Shown one piece after another: positions 1 through 8,464 of a stretch of DNA of 35,179 bases (position 1 is the stretch's first letter; the number at the start of each line of letters is the position of its first letter). Source of the stretch: Caenispirillum salinarum AK4 (GTDB taxonomy: Bacteria; Pseudomonadota; Alphaproteobacteria; Rhodospirillales; Rhodospirillaceae); the NCBI RefSeq assembly GCF_000315795.1, contig NZ_ANHY01000031.1:1-35179 (forward strand), given 5' to 3'. The notes below the pieces were generated by a model, which was given only the letters and a program-made list of their open reading frames with translations, did no database searches and was not told the DNA's origin. A program made the translations under genes and the position numbers.

Positions 1-44
1 TCGGCGCCATCGACCAGCAGGTCGTGAAGTACGAGGGAGCCTGA
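1..44 (+). CDS. 3' end of an unidentified gene
   Basis: An open frame enters from the window edge and ends at TGA 42-44; the visible C-terminus reads AIDQQVVKYEGA. Too little is present to assign a family. That it is coding is inferred from uninterrupted frame and a following hairpin-bearing gap, so this is tentative. Confidence 0.4.
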   Translation, partial: GAIDQQVVKYEGA

Positions 45-55
45 GGAAGGCGAGG

Positions 56-88
56 ACGCGCGCTTGGCGCGAAAAATCCGGCGCGCGT
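56..88 (+). terminator. GC-rich hairpin after the first gene
   Basis: ACGCGCGC (56-63) is perfectly complementary to GCGCGCGT (81-88) around a 17-nt loop, 12 nt after the stop at 44. There is no T-run after it, so it is only a weak terminator candidate. The rest of the gap to 217 shows no other feature that I can support. Confidence 0.3.
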
Positions 89-217
89 ATCACTCGAAGG
101 CTGAAAGATCGCCCACCCCTTGCTAGAAAATACGGTTTTGCGTTGAAACACTGTTCAGGAATAGGTAGAAGCGGAAGACCCTGCATGTCTCGCAGGAATA
201 CAGCAAGGGGGAAGACC

Positions 218-379
218 ATGAAGGGTATTGGTATCGCGCTGATCATTATCGGCTGCATCGGTGTCCTGATGGGGGGCATGATGTTTGGTGACATCGGCAT
301 CGCCGCGCTGATCGGCGCCGTCACGGCAATCCTTTCGGGAACCGGCTTCATCATGGCCAACAAGCGGCTGCCGGCCTGA
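218..379 (+). CDS. Small two-helix inner membrane protein
   Basis: A 53-residue protein of unknown function. It starts MKGIGIALIIIG and has two hydrophobic stretches, about residues 3-24 and 26-46, rich in Gly, Ile and Ala, ending in the basic tail NKRLPA. I chose ATG 218 because a purine-rich GGGGGA element lies just before it; the longer in-frame start at 143 adds a polar, Arg/Cys-rich stretch unlike a membrane protein leader. It lies 28 nt ahead of the GRAM-domain gene on the same strand and may be cotranscribed with it. No family recognised. Confidence 0.6.
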   Translation: MKGIGIALIIIGCIGVLMGGMMFGDIGIAALIGAVTAILSGTGFIMANKRLPA

Positions 380-407
380 CGGCCCGCCGCGCACATGGAG
401 GGCTAGG

Positions 408-755
408 ATGAAAACCCAACTTCGCGACGGCGAGACGCTTGTCAAGGAAAGCCGCGCCAATCACCAGAAGAACATCGAGGCCGTGGGCGGCAAGCTCTTC
501 CTGACCACGCAGCGCCTGGTGTTCGAAGCGCATGCCATAAACGTCCAGGGCGGCACGACCATTTTCGACCTCGCCGACATCCGCTCGGCGCGGCCCTCGT
601 GGACCAGGATTCTCGGTTTGGTGCCGCTCGTGCCCAATGCCGTAGCGGTCGAGACGGCCGACGGCACGACGGTCCGCTTCACGGTTTTCGGCCGCAAGGC
701 ATGGGCGGCTGCGATCAAGCAGGCCCTGCCCGCCGATGTTCCGGCCGCCGCCTGA
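408..755 (+). CDS. GRAM-domain (PH-like) protein
   Basis: A 115-residue protein that is essentially a single GRAM/PH-like fold, the small beta-barrel domain often linked to membrane or lipid binding. Visible hallmarks are the N-terminal KNIEAVGGKLFLTTQRLVF segment (the G-x-L-x-L-T-x-x-R-L-V-F pattern), a central region ending in DLADIRSA, and the C-terminal VRFTVFGRKAWAAAI strand-helix. There is no signal peptide, so it should be cytosolic. ATG 408 is preceded by a GAGGG-type ribosome site. The ligand is not predictable. It sits between the small membrane protein and a secreted hypothetical, all on the plus strand. Confidence 0.7.
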   Translation: MKTQLRDGETLVKESRANHQKNIEAVGGKLFLTTQRLVFEAHAINVQGGTTIFDLADIRSARPSWTRILGLVPLVPNAVAVETADGTTVRFTVFGRKAWAAAIKQALPADVPAAA

Positions 756-802
756 CCACGACACCGCCGCCGTACAGGCGCGAGGCCCAAAGGAATGACC
801 TC

Positions 803-1261
803 ATGAAAAAACTGATCATCGCAGTCGCGGCGCTTGCCGTCGCGGCTCCGGTGGCCGGCGCCCAGGCGCAGACCCTGAACGCCGATGTCGTGCGCGCCGC
901 CAAGTGCTCGGGCGCCATCGCCGGCAACGCCCTCATCGACTATTTCAACGACGAGGACGAGGACCGCTTTCTCAACCGCGTCTATCCGGCCAACTACGTC
1001 CTGCTGGACACGCTCCGCGAGGAAGGGCTCACCAATCCAGACGACGTCGCCGTCTACGACAACCTTATGGCCCAGACGGCCGGGCAGTTCGTCTCGGCCG
1101 CCGAGGAAGACATATGGTCGATTGAAGAGTGGGAATACCTGATCGGCTGCTACGACGACATCCTTGCCACCATGCCCGTCGATCCCGACCGGCGCGTGGA
1201 GGCCGGTGCGCGGGCCGCGACCAGCACCTATCTCGAGAACGTCAAGATCCTGCTGGAATAG
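803..1261 (+). CDS. Secreted hypothetical protein with a Cys pair
   Basis: A 152-residue protein with a clear Sec signal peptide (MKKLIIAVAALAVAAPVAGAQAQ, cut shown in parts: n-region MKK, h-region LIIAVAALAVAA, AxA-type site near residue 22). The mature part is acidic and probably helical, with Asp/Glu clusters (NDEDEDR, AAEEDIW) and only two cysteines, one near the mature N-terminus (AAKCSG) and one in LIGCYDD, which could form a disulfide in the periplasm. Start ATG 803 was chosen because upstream in-frame sequence lacks signal-peptide character and overlaps the GRAM gene. It is convergent with the MipA-type gene, leaving 7 bp between stop codons. Family not recognised. Confidence 0.65.
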   Translation: MKKLIIAVAALAVAAPVAGAQAQTLNADVVRAAKCSGAIAGNALIDYFNDEDEDRFLNRVYPANYVLLDTLREEGLTNPDDVAVYDNLMAQTAGQFVSAAEEDIWSIEEWEYLIGCYDDILATMPVDPDRRVEAGARAATSTYLENVKILLE

Positions 1262-1268
1262 GTGCCGC

Positions 1269-2120
1269 CTAGAACCGGTAGCCCACGCCCAGCATGACGA
1301 TCAACTGGTCGGCGGACCCCGCTTCCTCGACCACCGGGCTGTCGGCCGCGTCGCCCAGCAGGCGCATGTAGGTGACGCGGCCGCCGACGCTCCAGGTGCG
1401 GGACAGGAACTGGTTGACCGCCAGCGACACGTTGACGTCGCGCACCCCGCCGTCGGCCTCGTATGCCGCCAGGCCGCTCTGCGCCGCCCCGGTGGGCGAA
1501 ACGCCGAAATAGGTGTCCATGTAGTCGTCGCTGGCATAGGTCACACCTGCGGACAGGGCCGCGATGGTGGGGCGGAACAGGGGGCGCTGGATGGTCCCGC
1601 GCAGCGACGCCAGCCAGCCGCCGTGGGCGTCGGTGACATCCTGACGCACCATCAGTCGCACGCGCTCGGCATACCGCGGGTCCGCGGGCTTGACGCTGTG
1701 TTCGTATTCGACGAAGCCGCCCACCTCCAGCGCGGGATCGATGCCGGGCAGGCGCTCCACCCGGTCGTCCTCCACGTCGTTGCGGTCCGGCGTCCAGGCG
1801 ATGAAGGGCCCGGCGTGCCAGTTGGGATCGTCCACCACGTTCAGCCGCAACCGCGAGCCGCGCAGCTTCGCGTAGTACTCGCCGTAGGACACGTCGGCCT
1901 CGGGATAGGGTTGGAATTCGTGGTCGTCGGAGCCCAGGTAGTCGGGCGCCCAGACTCCGCCCAGCACGACGCGCGCGTTAAGGTCCGGCCCCGACTCCGC
2001 CGGCCTTTCCGATTCGCCGTCACCATCCTGCGCCCGTGCCGGAACGGCACCGGCGCCTGCCACAAGCGCGGCGGCGGACAGCGTCAGCAGGGCAGTCTTG
2101 AAGGGAGACGTCTTGGGCAT
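1269..2120 (-). CDS. MipA/OmpV family outer membrane protein
   Basis: A 283-residue predicted outer membrane beta-barrel. It starts MPKTSPFKTALL with a signal peptide ending near PARAQ, followed by a short acidic linker. Barrel features are alternating aromatic/hydrophobic strands: the early VLGGVWAPDYLGSDDHEFQPYP segment (typical G-x-x-P-x-Y-x-G-S motif of MipA/OmpV), many YxD/G turns, and a C-terminal strand LIVMLGVGYRF ending in Phe, the usual BAM signal. In E. coli MipA acts as a scaffold for murein hydrolase and synthase, but most family members are uncharacterised. A TTG start 45 nt further upstream is possible but would bury the signal peptide. Confidence 0.8.
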   Translation of the reverse strand: MPKTSPFKTALLTLSAAALVAGAGAVPARAQDGDGESERPAESGPDLNARVVLGGVWAPDYLGSDDHEFQPYPEADVSYGEYYAKLRGSRLRLNVVDDPNWHAGPFIAWTPDRNDVEDDRVERLPGIDPALEVGGFVEYEHSVKPADPRYAERVRLMVRQDVTDAHGGWLASLRGTIQRPLFRPTIAALSAGVTYASDDYMDTYFGVSPTGAAQSGLAAYEADGGVRDVNVSLAVNQFLSRTWSVGGRVTYMRLLGDAADSPVVEEAGSADQLIVMLGVGYRF

Positions 2121-2214
2121 GGTGCGGTAACCCTTTTCCGACAGCTTCGGCAAACGCTTGATCAACAGCCGACACCACCGGACCGTTGCGCCCGCGCCCG
2201 GACGCTGCTCCCGA

Positions 2215-2391
2215 TCAACCGCCGCCCAGTTGACGCCGCTTCTCCTCGCCGGCGTCGGTCAGGGTGGCGGGCTCCTGCTCGGGATGAGCGAGACCGGCGT
2301 CCTGCAATTCCTTGAGGACGGCGGGGTGCACATCGCTCGCGCGTTTCTCGGCAATGGCGTCCAGGGCCGCCCGCAGCACGTCATCATCCAT
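2215..2391 (-). CDS. 58-residue hypothetical protein
   Basis: A short minus-strand frame starting MDDDVLRAALDAIAEKRAS and ending EEKRRQLGGG with TGA at 2217-2215. ATG 2391 is preceded by a good GAGGTGA ribosome site about six bases away, which is the main support for translation. The product is charged and predicted helical (HPAVLKELQDAGL), with no signal or membrane segment. It is downstream of the polytopic membrane protein gene on the same strand (76-bp gap), so it may be cotranscribed. No family recognised. Confidence 0.55.
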   Translation of the reverse strand: MDDDVLRAALDAIAEKRASDVHPAVLKELQDAGLAHPEQEPATLTDAGEEKRRQLGGG

Positions 2392-2467
2392 GGCGTCACC
2401 TCGCGGTTCCGGTGGGGTCGATGGACAGACTACGGCCGGGCCGCCCGCCCTGTTGCGGACGCACGCC

Positions 2468-3904
2468 CTAAGCGCCCGCCCGGGTCAGCACCAGCAGCCA
2501 GGCCGCCAGGATCGCCAGGCACGTCAGCGTCCACGGCCCGTTCCACCGCCGCCCGACGGTCGCGGCCGTCTCGCCGCCGATGCGCCCCATGAGCAGCGTC
2601 ACAGCGGCATAGGGAGAGGACGCTGCCGAAAGGGCCCAGGCCGCCGTCAGCGCCACCGCGACCGCCGCCGCCGGCACGCCCAGCTCCGCCGGGGCCGGCA
2701 GCGCGCCGGAAACGGCGGTGACCAGAAGCACCGGGTGCAGCCCCACCTGCGCCAGCGCGACCACCAGCACCGCCAGCGCCGCCAGAAGCGCCCATCCCGG
2801 CAGCGGCACCGCGGCCCACAGGGACGACAGCGCCTCGGTCGGGACCAGCGCCACGGCGACCGAGCCCGCGAACACGGCCGAAGACAGCACCGCGACCTCC
2901 AGCCGGTGAGACGGCAGTGCCTCCGTCACATGACGCTCCACCCGGCCGGCGAAGCACCGCAGGGCCGCGCCCCGGCCGGCGCCGCCCCGCCGGCACTGGA
3001 GCATCACCCAGGCCATGCCGACCACAGGCGCCGCTGTCATCACGCCGATCACCAGCCGCACGCCCAGAAGGCTGCTCCACGCCGCCCCCAGGCCGAACAC
3101 CAGCGCCACCAGGCCTAGCACCGGCAGCAGCACCCGCGCGCCGGCGTCGCTGTCCGGCGGCGGCGGAACGGTGCCATCCGGCGCCTTGACGAAGCGGTCC
3201 AGCGCCCAGCCGGCGAGCAGCATCATCAGCGCATAGCCGGCGCACCAGGGGGCAACCGCGCCCCACGACGTCTCCGGCAGGTCCGACAGCACCACGGCGA
3301 CGGCCAGGCTGGCCGGCGACCATGCCAGGATCACGATGAAGGCCCGCGCCACCGCCGACAGCATGCGGCGGCGGCGCAGGCGGATGTGGGCGTTGTCGAC
3401 ATCGACCGTGGCGCGGGTGACCATGGTCCCCAGCAGGTGGACGACCCCGATGCCCAGCGCCAGCGCCATCAGATGGCCGCCGAAGGTCATGGCGGCATAC
3501 CGCCGCCCCGGCCGCCGCGCCGCCAGGTACCGCCCGGCCGCCTGCATGCGCGGGCTGGCCTCCGCCGGGTCGCGCAGGTAGCCGAACATGGTGAACAGGC
3601 TGGCGATGAAGACGGCGCGGAACAGGCCTTCGCGCAGGGCGTCGGGGGGAACCTCCAGCACCCAGGCCGCCGCGCCGGTGACGGCCGCGAGGCCCAGGAA
3701 CACCCGCCCCTTGGCCGGCAGAACCAACACCTGGCTCGCCAGATAGACGGCGAGGCCGCCGCAGGCCGTCCACAGGAGGGGCGGGCGCTCCGTCGGGGCG
3801 TAGGCCAGAAAGGCGACCACCGCCACCACCAGCCCCGCCGACCCGGCACGGGCGCCGAGAAATGACGGCCGTTTGGCAGCGGCAAGGGAGCGAAGCGGGC
3901 TCAT
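2468..3904 (-). CDS. Polytopic membrane protein, possibly ion-transporter superfamily
   Basis: A 478-residue protein with roughly 11-13 hydrophobic segments, so an inner membrane protein. It has an N-terminal block of helices, a cytosolic Arg-rich loop (HIRLRRRRML), and a second half with VGLHPVLLVTAVSG and SSPYAAVTLLMGRIGGE. The last two motifs recall the re-entrant helices of the ion-transporter superfamily (ArsB/CitM/DctM type). That likeness is my own pattern judgement and not a firm assignment, and the substrate is unknown. It lies downstream of ppc on the same strand behind a hairpin terminator. ATG 3904 has a weak AAGG site. Confidence 0.6.
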   Translation of the reverse strand: MSPLRSLAAAKRPSFLGARAGSAGLVVAVVAFLAYAPTERPPLLWTACGGLAVYLASQVLVLPAKGRVFLGLAAVTGAAAWVLEVPPDALREGLFRAVFIASLFTMFGYLRDPAEASPRMQAAGRYLAARRPGRRYAAMTFGGHLMALALGIGVVHLLGTMVTRATVDVDNAHIRLRRRRMLSAVARAFIVILAWSPASLAVAVVLSDLPETSWGAVAPWCAGYALMMLLAGWALDRFVKAPDGTVPPPPDSDAGARVLLPVLGLVALVFGLGAAWSSLLGVRLVIGVMTAAPVVGMAWVMLQCRRGGAGRGAALRCFAGRVERHVTEALPSHRLEVAVLSSAVFAGSVAVALVPTEALSSLWAAVPLPGWALLAALAVLVVALAQVGLHPVLLVTAVSGALPAPAELGVPAAAVAVALTAAWALSAASSPYAAVTLLMGRIGGETAATVGRRWNGPWTLTCLAILAAWLLVLTRAGA

Positions 3905-3958
3905 GCGGGCGCCTTCGGCGGACGGGCGGAGGGACGATAGCCCTTCAACAGAAGAGGC

Positions 3959-3987
3959 AGCCCGGCCGTTGCGCCGTCGGCCGGGCT
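3959..3987 (-). terminator. Hairpin terminator after ppc
   Basis: AGCCCGGCCG (3959-3968) pairs perfectly with CGGCCGGGCT (3978-3987) around a 9-nt loop. Read on the minus strand it begins 8 nt after the ppc stop and is followed by a pyrimidine-rich GCCTCTTCTG tract. It should separate ppc from the downstream membrane protein gene. Confidence 0.65.
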
Positions 3988-3994
3988 CTTGGCG

Positions 3995-6730
3995 TCAGCC
4001 CGTCGCGCCCAGGCCGGCGGCGATGGCGTTGACGGTCAGCAGAAGCCGGCCCTCCAGCACCGCCGCGGTTTCCGCATCCTGCTCGACGCGGGCGCGGCGC
4101 CAGCGGCCCAGCAGGTCCACCTGCCGATCATGCAGTTGCGCCAGCGCCGGGCGCCGCAGTTCGAGCGTCTGGTGGATGCGCGGCCGGGTGTCCGACAGCG
4201 GGCCGCCGTAGATGTCGCGCAGGGCATCGCGCGTGCGGGCGTATTCCTCCTCGATCAGGGTCATGAGCCTGTCGCGCACGCCGGCGTCCTCCACCAGCGC
4301 GGCATAGCGGCGCATGATGTCCACGTCGGCGGTCGCCAGGCTGGTGGCGACAGAGCTGATGACGTAGTGCAGCGGCGCCCAGTCGAAGACCGCCGCCGCC
4401 AGCCGCGCGTGATCCTCCGGCGCCTGGTCCTTGAGCCGCGTGAGCGCGCTGCCCACGCCGTACCAGCCCGACAGGTAGAAGCGCGACTGACTCCACGAGA
4501 ACACCCAGGGAATGGCGCGCAGGTCGGCCACGGTGCGCTGGCCGGTGCGGCGTACGGGCCGCGAGCCGATGCGGGCGGCCTCGATGGCGTCGATGGGCGT
4601 GGCGCCGCTGAAGAAGGCCATGAAGCCGTCCTGCTGCAGAAGCTCGGCATAGACGGCGCGGCTGGCCTCCGACACCGTGTCCATCACCGGCGCCAGCGGG
4701 TGGGCATCCGCGTCGGGCCGGGCGGCGGCGGTGGAGCGCACGGTGCCGGCGCACAGAAGCTCCAGGTTGTGCACGGCGGTGATGCGGTTGGCATACTTCT
4801 GCGAAATCACCTCGCCCTGTTCCGTCAGGCGCAGGTCGCCGTTGAGCGCGTGCGGCGGCAGCGCCTTGAGGAAGCGGTGCGTCGGTCCGGCGCCGCGGCT
4901 GATGCTGCCGCCGCGCCCGTGGAAGAAGCGGATGCGCACACCGTGCTTGCGGCCCACCTCGGCCAGGGCCTCCTGCGCCCGGTACAGCCCCCAGCGGCTG
5001 GCCCAGATGCCGCCGTCCTTGTTGGAATCGCTGTAGCCCACCATGACCTGCTGAAGCGGACCGTCCAGACCCCAGGCCTCGGCCTGCGCCCGCAGCGAGC
5101 GCATGACCATGGGGTGGCCCAGGTAGTCGTCCAGGATGGCGGCGCTGCGCTCCAGGTCGTCGATGGTCTCGAACAGCGGCACCACGTTCAGCGGGCAGAC
5201 GGCACCCTCGTTGGTTTCCTCCAGCAGGCCCGCCTCGCGCGCGAACAGGTAGACCACCAGCAGGTCCGAGACCGAGCGCGTCATGCTGACGATCAGCGCG
5301 CCAAGGCCGCCGGCGCCGTGGGCGGCGATTTCCTTGGCCAGCACGCGGTGACAGGCCACCACGGCATCGGCCTCCGGTCCGATGCCCCGTGTTCCGCCGC
5401 GCGTGAAGGGGCGCGGGCTTTGCAGTTCCGCATCCAGCACGGCGCGCCGCCCGGCCTCGTCGGCGGCCAGGAAAGCCTCGCCGTCCAGGCCGGCGCGGGT
5501 CATGAGTTGGCTGAAGCCGAGTTCATGGAACCGGCTGTTCTGGCGGATGTCCAGCCGCGCCAGGTGGAAGCCGAAGGTCTCCACCAGATCGTGCAGGGGC
5601 AGCAGCGCGTCGTCGGCCAGCCGGTGGGCGCCCACCGCGCGCAGTGCCTCCTCCACCACCGCCAGGTCGGCGGCCAGCTCGGCGGCTCCGGCGTAGGGCG
5701 CGGGTCCGTCGCCGTCCGGCAGGCGGGCCAACATCAGGTTCAGGGCCTGCCGCCATGTCTCGCCGGGATTGCGCGCCACCGCCCGCTCTCCGGCCGGGCC
5801 GAGCAGCGCGGCCGTGCGCTCCACCATGGCGGTCAGCGCCGCCGGCGGGGGCTGGAGGCGGTCGGACAGGCTGAGCCGCACCGCCACCACGCGCAGCTTC
5901 TCGCGCAGAAGGTCCAGGGCGCCGGCCCGCAGCTTCGCCAGTGTTTCGGCGGTGAACTCGGCCGTGACGAAGGGATGGCCGTCGCGGTCGCCGCCCACCC
6001 ACGAGCCGAACCGCACCCGCGGCCACGGCCGGCGCTCGGCCAGCACGGTGGCGTCGAGGCCTTCGGCCTGCCACGCCTGATGCAGGCGGGCGCGCAGGGG
6101 CGGAAGGACCTCGGGGAAGACGTGGCGCAGGAAGTGCAGGACGTGGCGGCGCTCGGACTCGAGGTCCGGCTTTTCCAGGAAGATCTCCCCGGTGCGCCAC
6201 AGTGACTCGAGCGACGCCTTGATGCGGTCGCGCAGGGCCTCGCGCTCCTGGTCGGTGTACATGGTGTTCTCGCGCCCGACCAGCAGCAGATACAGGGCGC
6301 GGTGGTGCTCCAGCACCGTCTGGCGCTTGGCTTCGGTGGGATGGGCGGTCAGCACGGCCTCGACCCGCGCGGCATCGACGGCATCGGCCACGGCGGCGGC
6401 ATCCAGCCCGCGGGCGCCAAGGCCGCGCAAGGTCTGCTCCCACGACCCCGAATCCTCGTGCAGGCGCCCCTTCTGCTGCAGGACGCGGCGGCTCTGGGCG
6501 TTGGCGTTTTCCTCCACCATGCGCAGAAGCTGGAAGGCGACCGACGCGGCCTGGATGACCCGTTCCGGGTCGGCATCCTGCGCGCCGTCGCCGGCCGTTG
6601 CGGGGTCCAGGAGGCGCGCCGCGGGGGCATCGCCCGATTCGATCAGCACCTCGCGGAAACAGTCGATCAGGAAGGCGTAATCGCGCTGAATCTTCTCGAA
6701 ATCCACGTGCAGACCGCTGGCGAACGACAT
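3995..6730 (-). CDS. ppc: Phosphoenolpyruvate carboxylase
   Basis: A 911-residue cytosolic enzyme that carboxylates PEP with bicarbonate to oxaloacetate, replenishing the TCA cycle. The N-terminal signature VLTAHPTE (about residues 126-133) carries the catalytic His, and VMVGYSDSNKDGG (about 562-574) matches the second family signature. The loop usually written GRGGxxGRGG reads FHGRGGSISRGAGP here (about 602-615), and the C-terminus ends GATG where most enzymes end in NTG, so it belongs to a divergent branch. ATG 6730 was chosen because a perfect AGGAGG lies just before it; the upstream extension lacks family similarity. It is followed by a hairpin at 3959-3987. Confidence 0.93.
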   Translation of the reverse strand: MSFASGLHVDFEKIQRDYAFLIDCFREVLIESGDAPAARLLDPATAGDGAQDADPERVIQAASVAFQLLRMVEENANAQSRRVLQQKGRLHEDSGSWEQTLRGLGARGLDAAAVADAVDAARVEAVLTAHPTEAKRQTVLEHHRALYLLLVGRENTMYTDQEREALRDRIKASLESLWRTGEIFLEKPDLESERRHVLHFLRHVFPEVLPPLRARLHQAWQAEGLDATVLAERRPWPRVRFGSWVGGDRDGHPFVTAEFTAETLAKLRAGALDLLREKLRVVAVRLSLSDRLQPPPAALTAMVERTAALLGPAGERAVARNPGETWRQALNLMLARLPDGDGPAPYAGAAELAADLAVVEEALRAVGAHRLADDALLPLHDLVETFGFHLARLDIRQNSRFHELGFSQLMTRAGLDGEAFLAADEAGRRAVLDAELQSPRPFTRGGTRGIGPEADAVVACHRVLAKEIAAHGAGGLGALIVSMTRSVSDLLVVYLFAREAGLLEETNEGAVCPLNVVPLFETIDDLERSAAILDDYLGHPMVMRSLRAQAEAWGLDGPLQQVMVGYSDSNKDGGIWASRWGLYRAQEALAEVGRKHGVRIRFFHGRGGSISRGAGPTHRFLKALPPHALNGDLRLTEQGEVISQKYANRITAVHNLELLCAGTVRSTAAARPDADAHPLAPVMDTVSEASRAVYAELLQQDGFMAFFSGATPIDAIEAARIGSRPVRRTGQRTVADLRAIPWVFSWSQSRFYLSGWYGVGSALTRLKDQAPEDHARLAAAVFDWAPLHYVISSVATSLATADVDIMRRYAALVEDAGVRDRLMTLIEEEYARTRDALRDIYGGPLSDTRPRIHQTLELRRPALAQLHDRQVDLLGRWRRARVEQDAETAAVLEGRLLLTVNAIAAGLGATG

Positions 6731-6801
6731 CAGACCTCCTCCCGTCCTTGCGTCTGGAGGAAGGAGTGTGTGGGGGGAACGAGTCCAAGTCAAAATACAA
6801 T

Positions 6802-6838
6802 CGGGCCGACACATCCCCGGGAAGGACGTGCCGGCCCG
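6802..6838 (-). terminator. Rho-independent terminator after the NCS2 permease gene
   Basis: CGGGCCG (6802-6808) pairs with CGGCCCG (6832-6838), extended inward by a CAC/GTG pairing with one mismatch. On the minus strand the stem is followed by ATTGTATTTTG, a reasonable U-rich tract. It lies about 34 nt after the permease stop and before ppc. Confidence 0.7.
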
Positions 6839-6871
6839 ACGTCAGGCCGTCATGTCAGGCCTGCGCGGCCC

Positions 6872-8281
6872 TTACTCGGCGGCCGGCTTGGCGGCTGGGG
6901 CCTCGTGCTCGGGGTCCACCGGAGCGTCTTCCAGGACGTGGATCTCTTCCTCGTCCTTGACGCCCTTGGCGCGCTTTTCCAGCAGGAACCACAGCACCAG
7001 GCCGACACCCAGGCCCCAGGCGGCACCGTGGACGGCCAGCACCACGCCCATGGTGCCGGCGACACCCATCGACGTCGCGCTGTCCACCTGCTCCACGCCG
7101 ACGGCGATGCACAGGTAGCCCGTGATGATCAGGGTGATCGACAGGGCAATGGGCAGCACCGGCTGGAACAGGCTGACCAGCGGCAGCAGGAACAGGGCGA
7201 TGAAGCCCACGATCCAGAACACGCCGGCGCCCGAGTAGATGGTGTCCATGGCCGAGCGGCCCTGGCGGTAGCGCTCCGCGATGGTCGCCATGGCGCCGGT
7301 GAACAGCGGGCCGGCAAGCCCAGGATAGGGCGCAACCAGGGCGTGCATCACGTTGCGGATGCCGGTCACCAGGTGGGCGCGGTCGACGTCCACCTCGATC
7401 TTCTCGTCGGGGCGCAGGTGGTCGACGCGCTTGATCAGCGTCTGGCCGACGATGATGTCGCCGAAGGCGATGATGTAGGCGATGATCGCCGTCGGAACCG
7501 CCAGAAGCAGCAGGTCCCAGCTGGGCAGGCCGACACCGAAGACGGTGTAGTCCAGCACGCTGCCGAAGGCCGGCACCGCAACGCCCAGCTCAATTTCGGG
7601 CAGCGGGTATTCGGAAATCCCCCAGCCGATCAGCATGGCGGCGATCATGCCCGGAACCATGCCGTAGCTGGACAGGATCTTGGCCCAGCGGTGCGTTTCC
7701 GACCAGTGGCGGAAGCTCAGCGAGAACAGGATGAAGGCGGTGGCGAAGCAGCCGACGGCCAGCGAGATGGGCGTGTTGTACAGGCGCCCGCCTTCCTGGA
7801 TTTCGCCGGTGATGGCCGCGATGCCCGCACCCAGCAGGATGCCGCCCTTGATGGAGTTCGGAATGACGTTGACCAGCTTGCTGCCCAGGCGGGTCACCGC
7901 CATGAACAGGAAGATGAACGCCACCACGGCCTGCAGGGCCACCAGGGCCTTGATGGCCTCGGGTCCGGGCTCGAACTGGCCGACGAACAGCAGCACGACC
8001 GGAATGGCCGGCGTGATCCAGCCGGGCACGAACGGCACGCCCAACAGGTTCGGCAGCATGAAGCCGATGCCGCAGATGGCGACGAACGCCAGCGCAACGT
8101 CATGCGGCAGGCCCAGGTACTGCTTGAGCAGCGGGATCATGCCCATGGCGACGACGAACAGCACCAGGGCCTGAACGGTTTCCGCCGTTTCCCAGCGGTA
8201 ATGAATGAACGGCAGGCGGATCTTGAACGGACCAGCCGACCAATAGGGATGTTCCTCCCCGAATTGGCGCTTCAAAAGCAA
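6872..8281 (-). CDS. NCS2/SLC23-like nucleobase-type permease
   Basis: A 469-residue inner membrane protein with about 12-14 helices. Segments such as VIPNSIKGGILLGAGIAAI and IAYIIAFGDIIVGQTL resemble the substrate-site region of the nucleobase-ascorbate (NCS2/SLC23) and the related SulP folds. Uracil, xanthine or another purine is a plausible substrate, but the sequence does not decide it. The N-terminal part keeps the family's VPFVPGWITPAIPVV segment; the C-terminus is a soluble acidic Glu/Ala/Pro tail. The frame has no upstream ATG or GTG; the start is TTG 8281 (or TTG 8275), with AAGGAAGGGG about ten bases upstream. The unusual start and a leader hairpin suggest controlled expression. Confidence 0.78.
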   Translation of the reverse strand: MLLKRQFGEEHPYWSAGPFKIRLPFIHYRWETAETVQALVLFVVAMGMIPLLKQYLGLPHDVALAFVAICGIGFMLPNLLGVPFVPGWITPAIPVVLLFVGQFEPGPEAIKALVALQAVVAFIFLFMAVTRLGSKLVNVIPNSIKGGILLGAGIAAITGEIQEGGRLYNTPISLAVGCFATAFILFSLSFRHWSETHRWAKILSSYGMVPGMIAAMLIGWGISEYPLPEIELGVAVPAFGSVLDYTVFGVGLPSWDLLLLAVPTAIIAYIIAFGDIIVGQTLIKRVDHLRPDEKIEVDVDRAHLVTGIRNVMHALVAPYPGLAGPLFTGAMATIAERYRQGRSAMDTIYSGAGVFWIVGFIALFLLPLVSLFQPVLPIALSITLIITGYLCIAVGVEQVDSATSMGVAGTMGVVLAVHGAAWGLGVGLVLWFLLEKRAKGVKDEEEIHVLEDAPVDPEHEAPAAKPAAE

Positions 8282-8310
8282 AGCGTATTCCCCTTCCTTG
8301 GCGAGAAAAG

Positions 8311-8331
8311 CGCCGCGCCGGGAACGCGGCG
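8311..8331 (-). promoter_or_regulatory. Terminator-like hairpin in the permease leader
   Basis: CGCCGCG (8311-8317) pairs with CGCGGCG (8325-8331) over a 7-nt loop. Read on the minus strand it is followed by CTTTTCTCG and lies 30 nt before the TTG start, like a transcription attenuator. A second hairpin, GGGCAT (8340-8345) with ATGCCC (8357-8362), lies just upstream. I cannot match the pair to a known riboswitch. The rest of the 8282-8464 gap shows no further feature. Confidence 0.45.
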
Positions 8332-8464
8332 GTCATCAGGGGCATCGGGTTTTGTTATGCCCATGACGCAGCGCAGCATAGCCAAAATCGCATGGAAAGC
8401 AACCGACGAAACCCACCCTTTCGGGCTGGCCGGACGCGCCTTTGGTCGCGGTGGAGGCGCAACG

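Noticed and set aside
1258-1271. Mini hairpin TAGG-tgccg-CCTA formed by the two convergent stop codons
   Set aside because: Only four base pairs; too short to act as a terminator.
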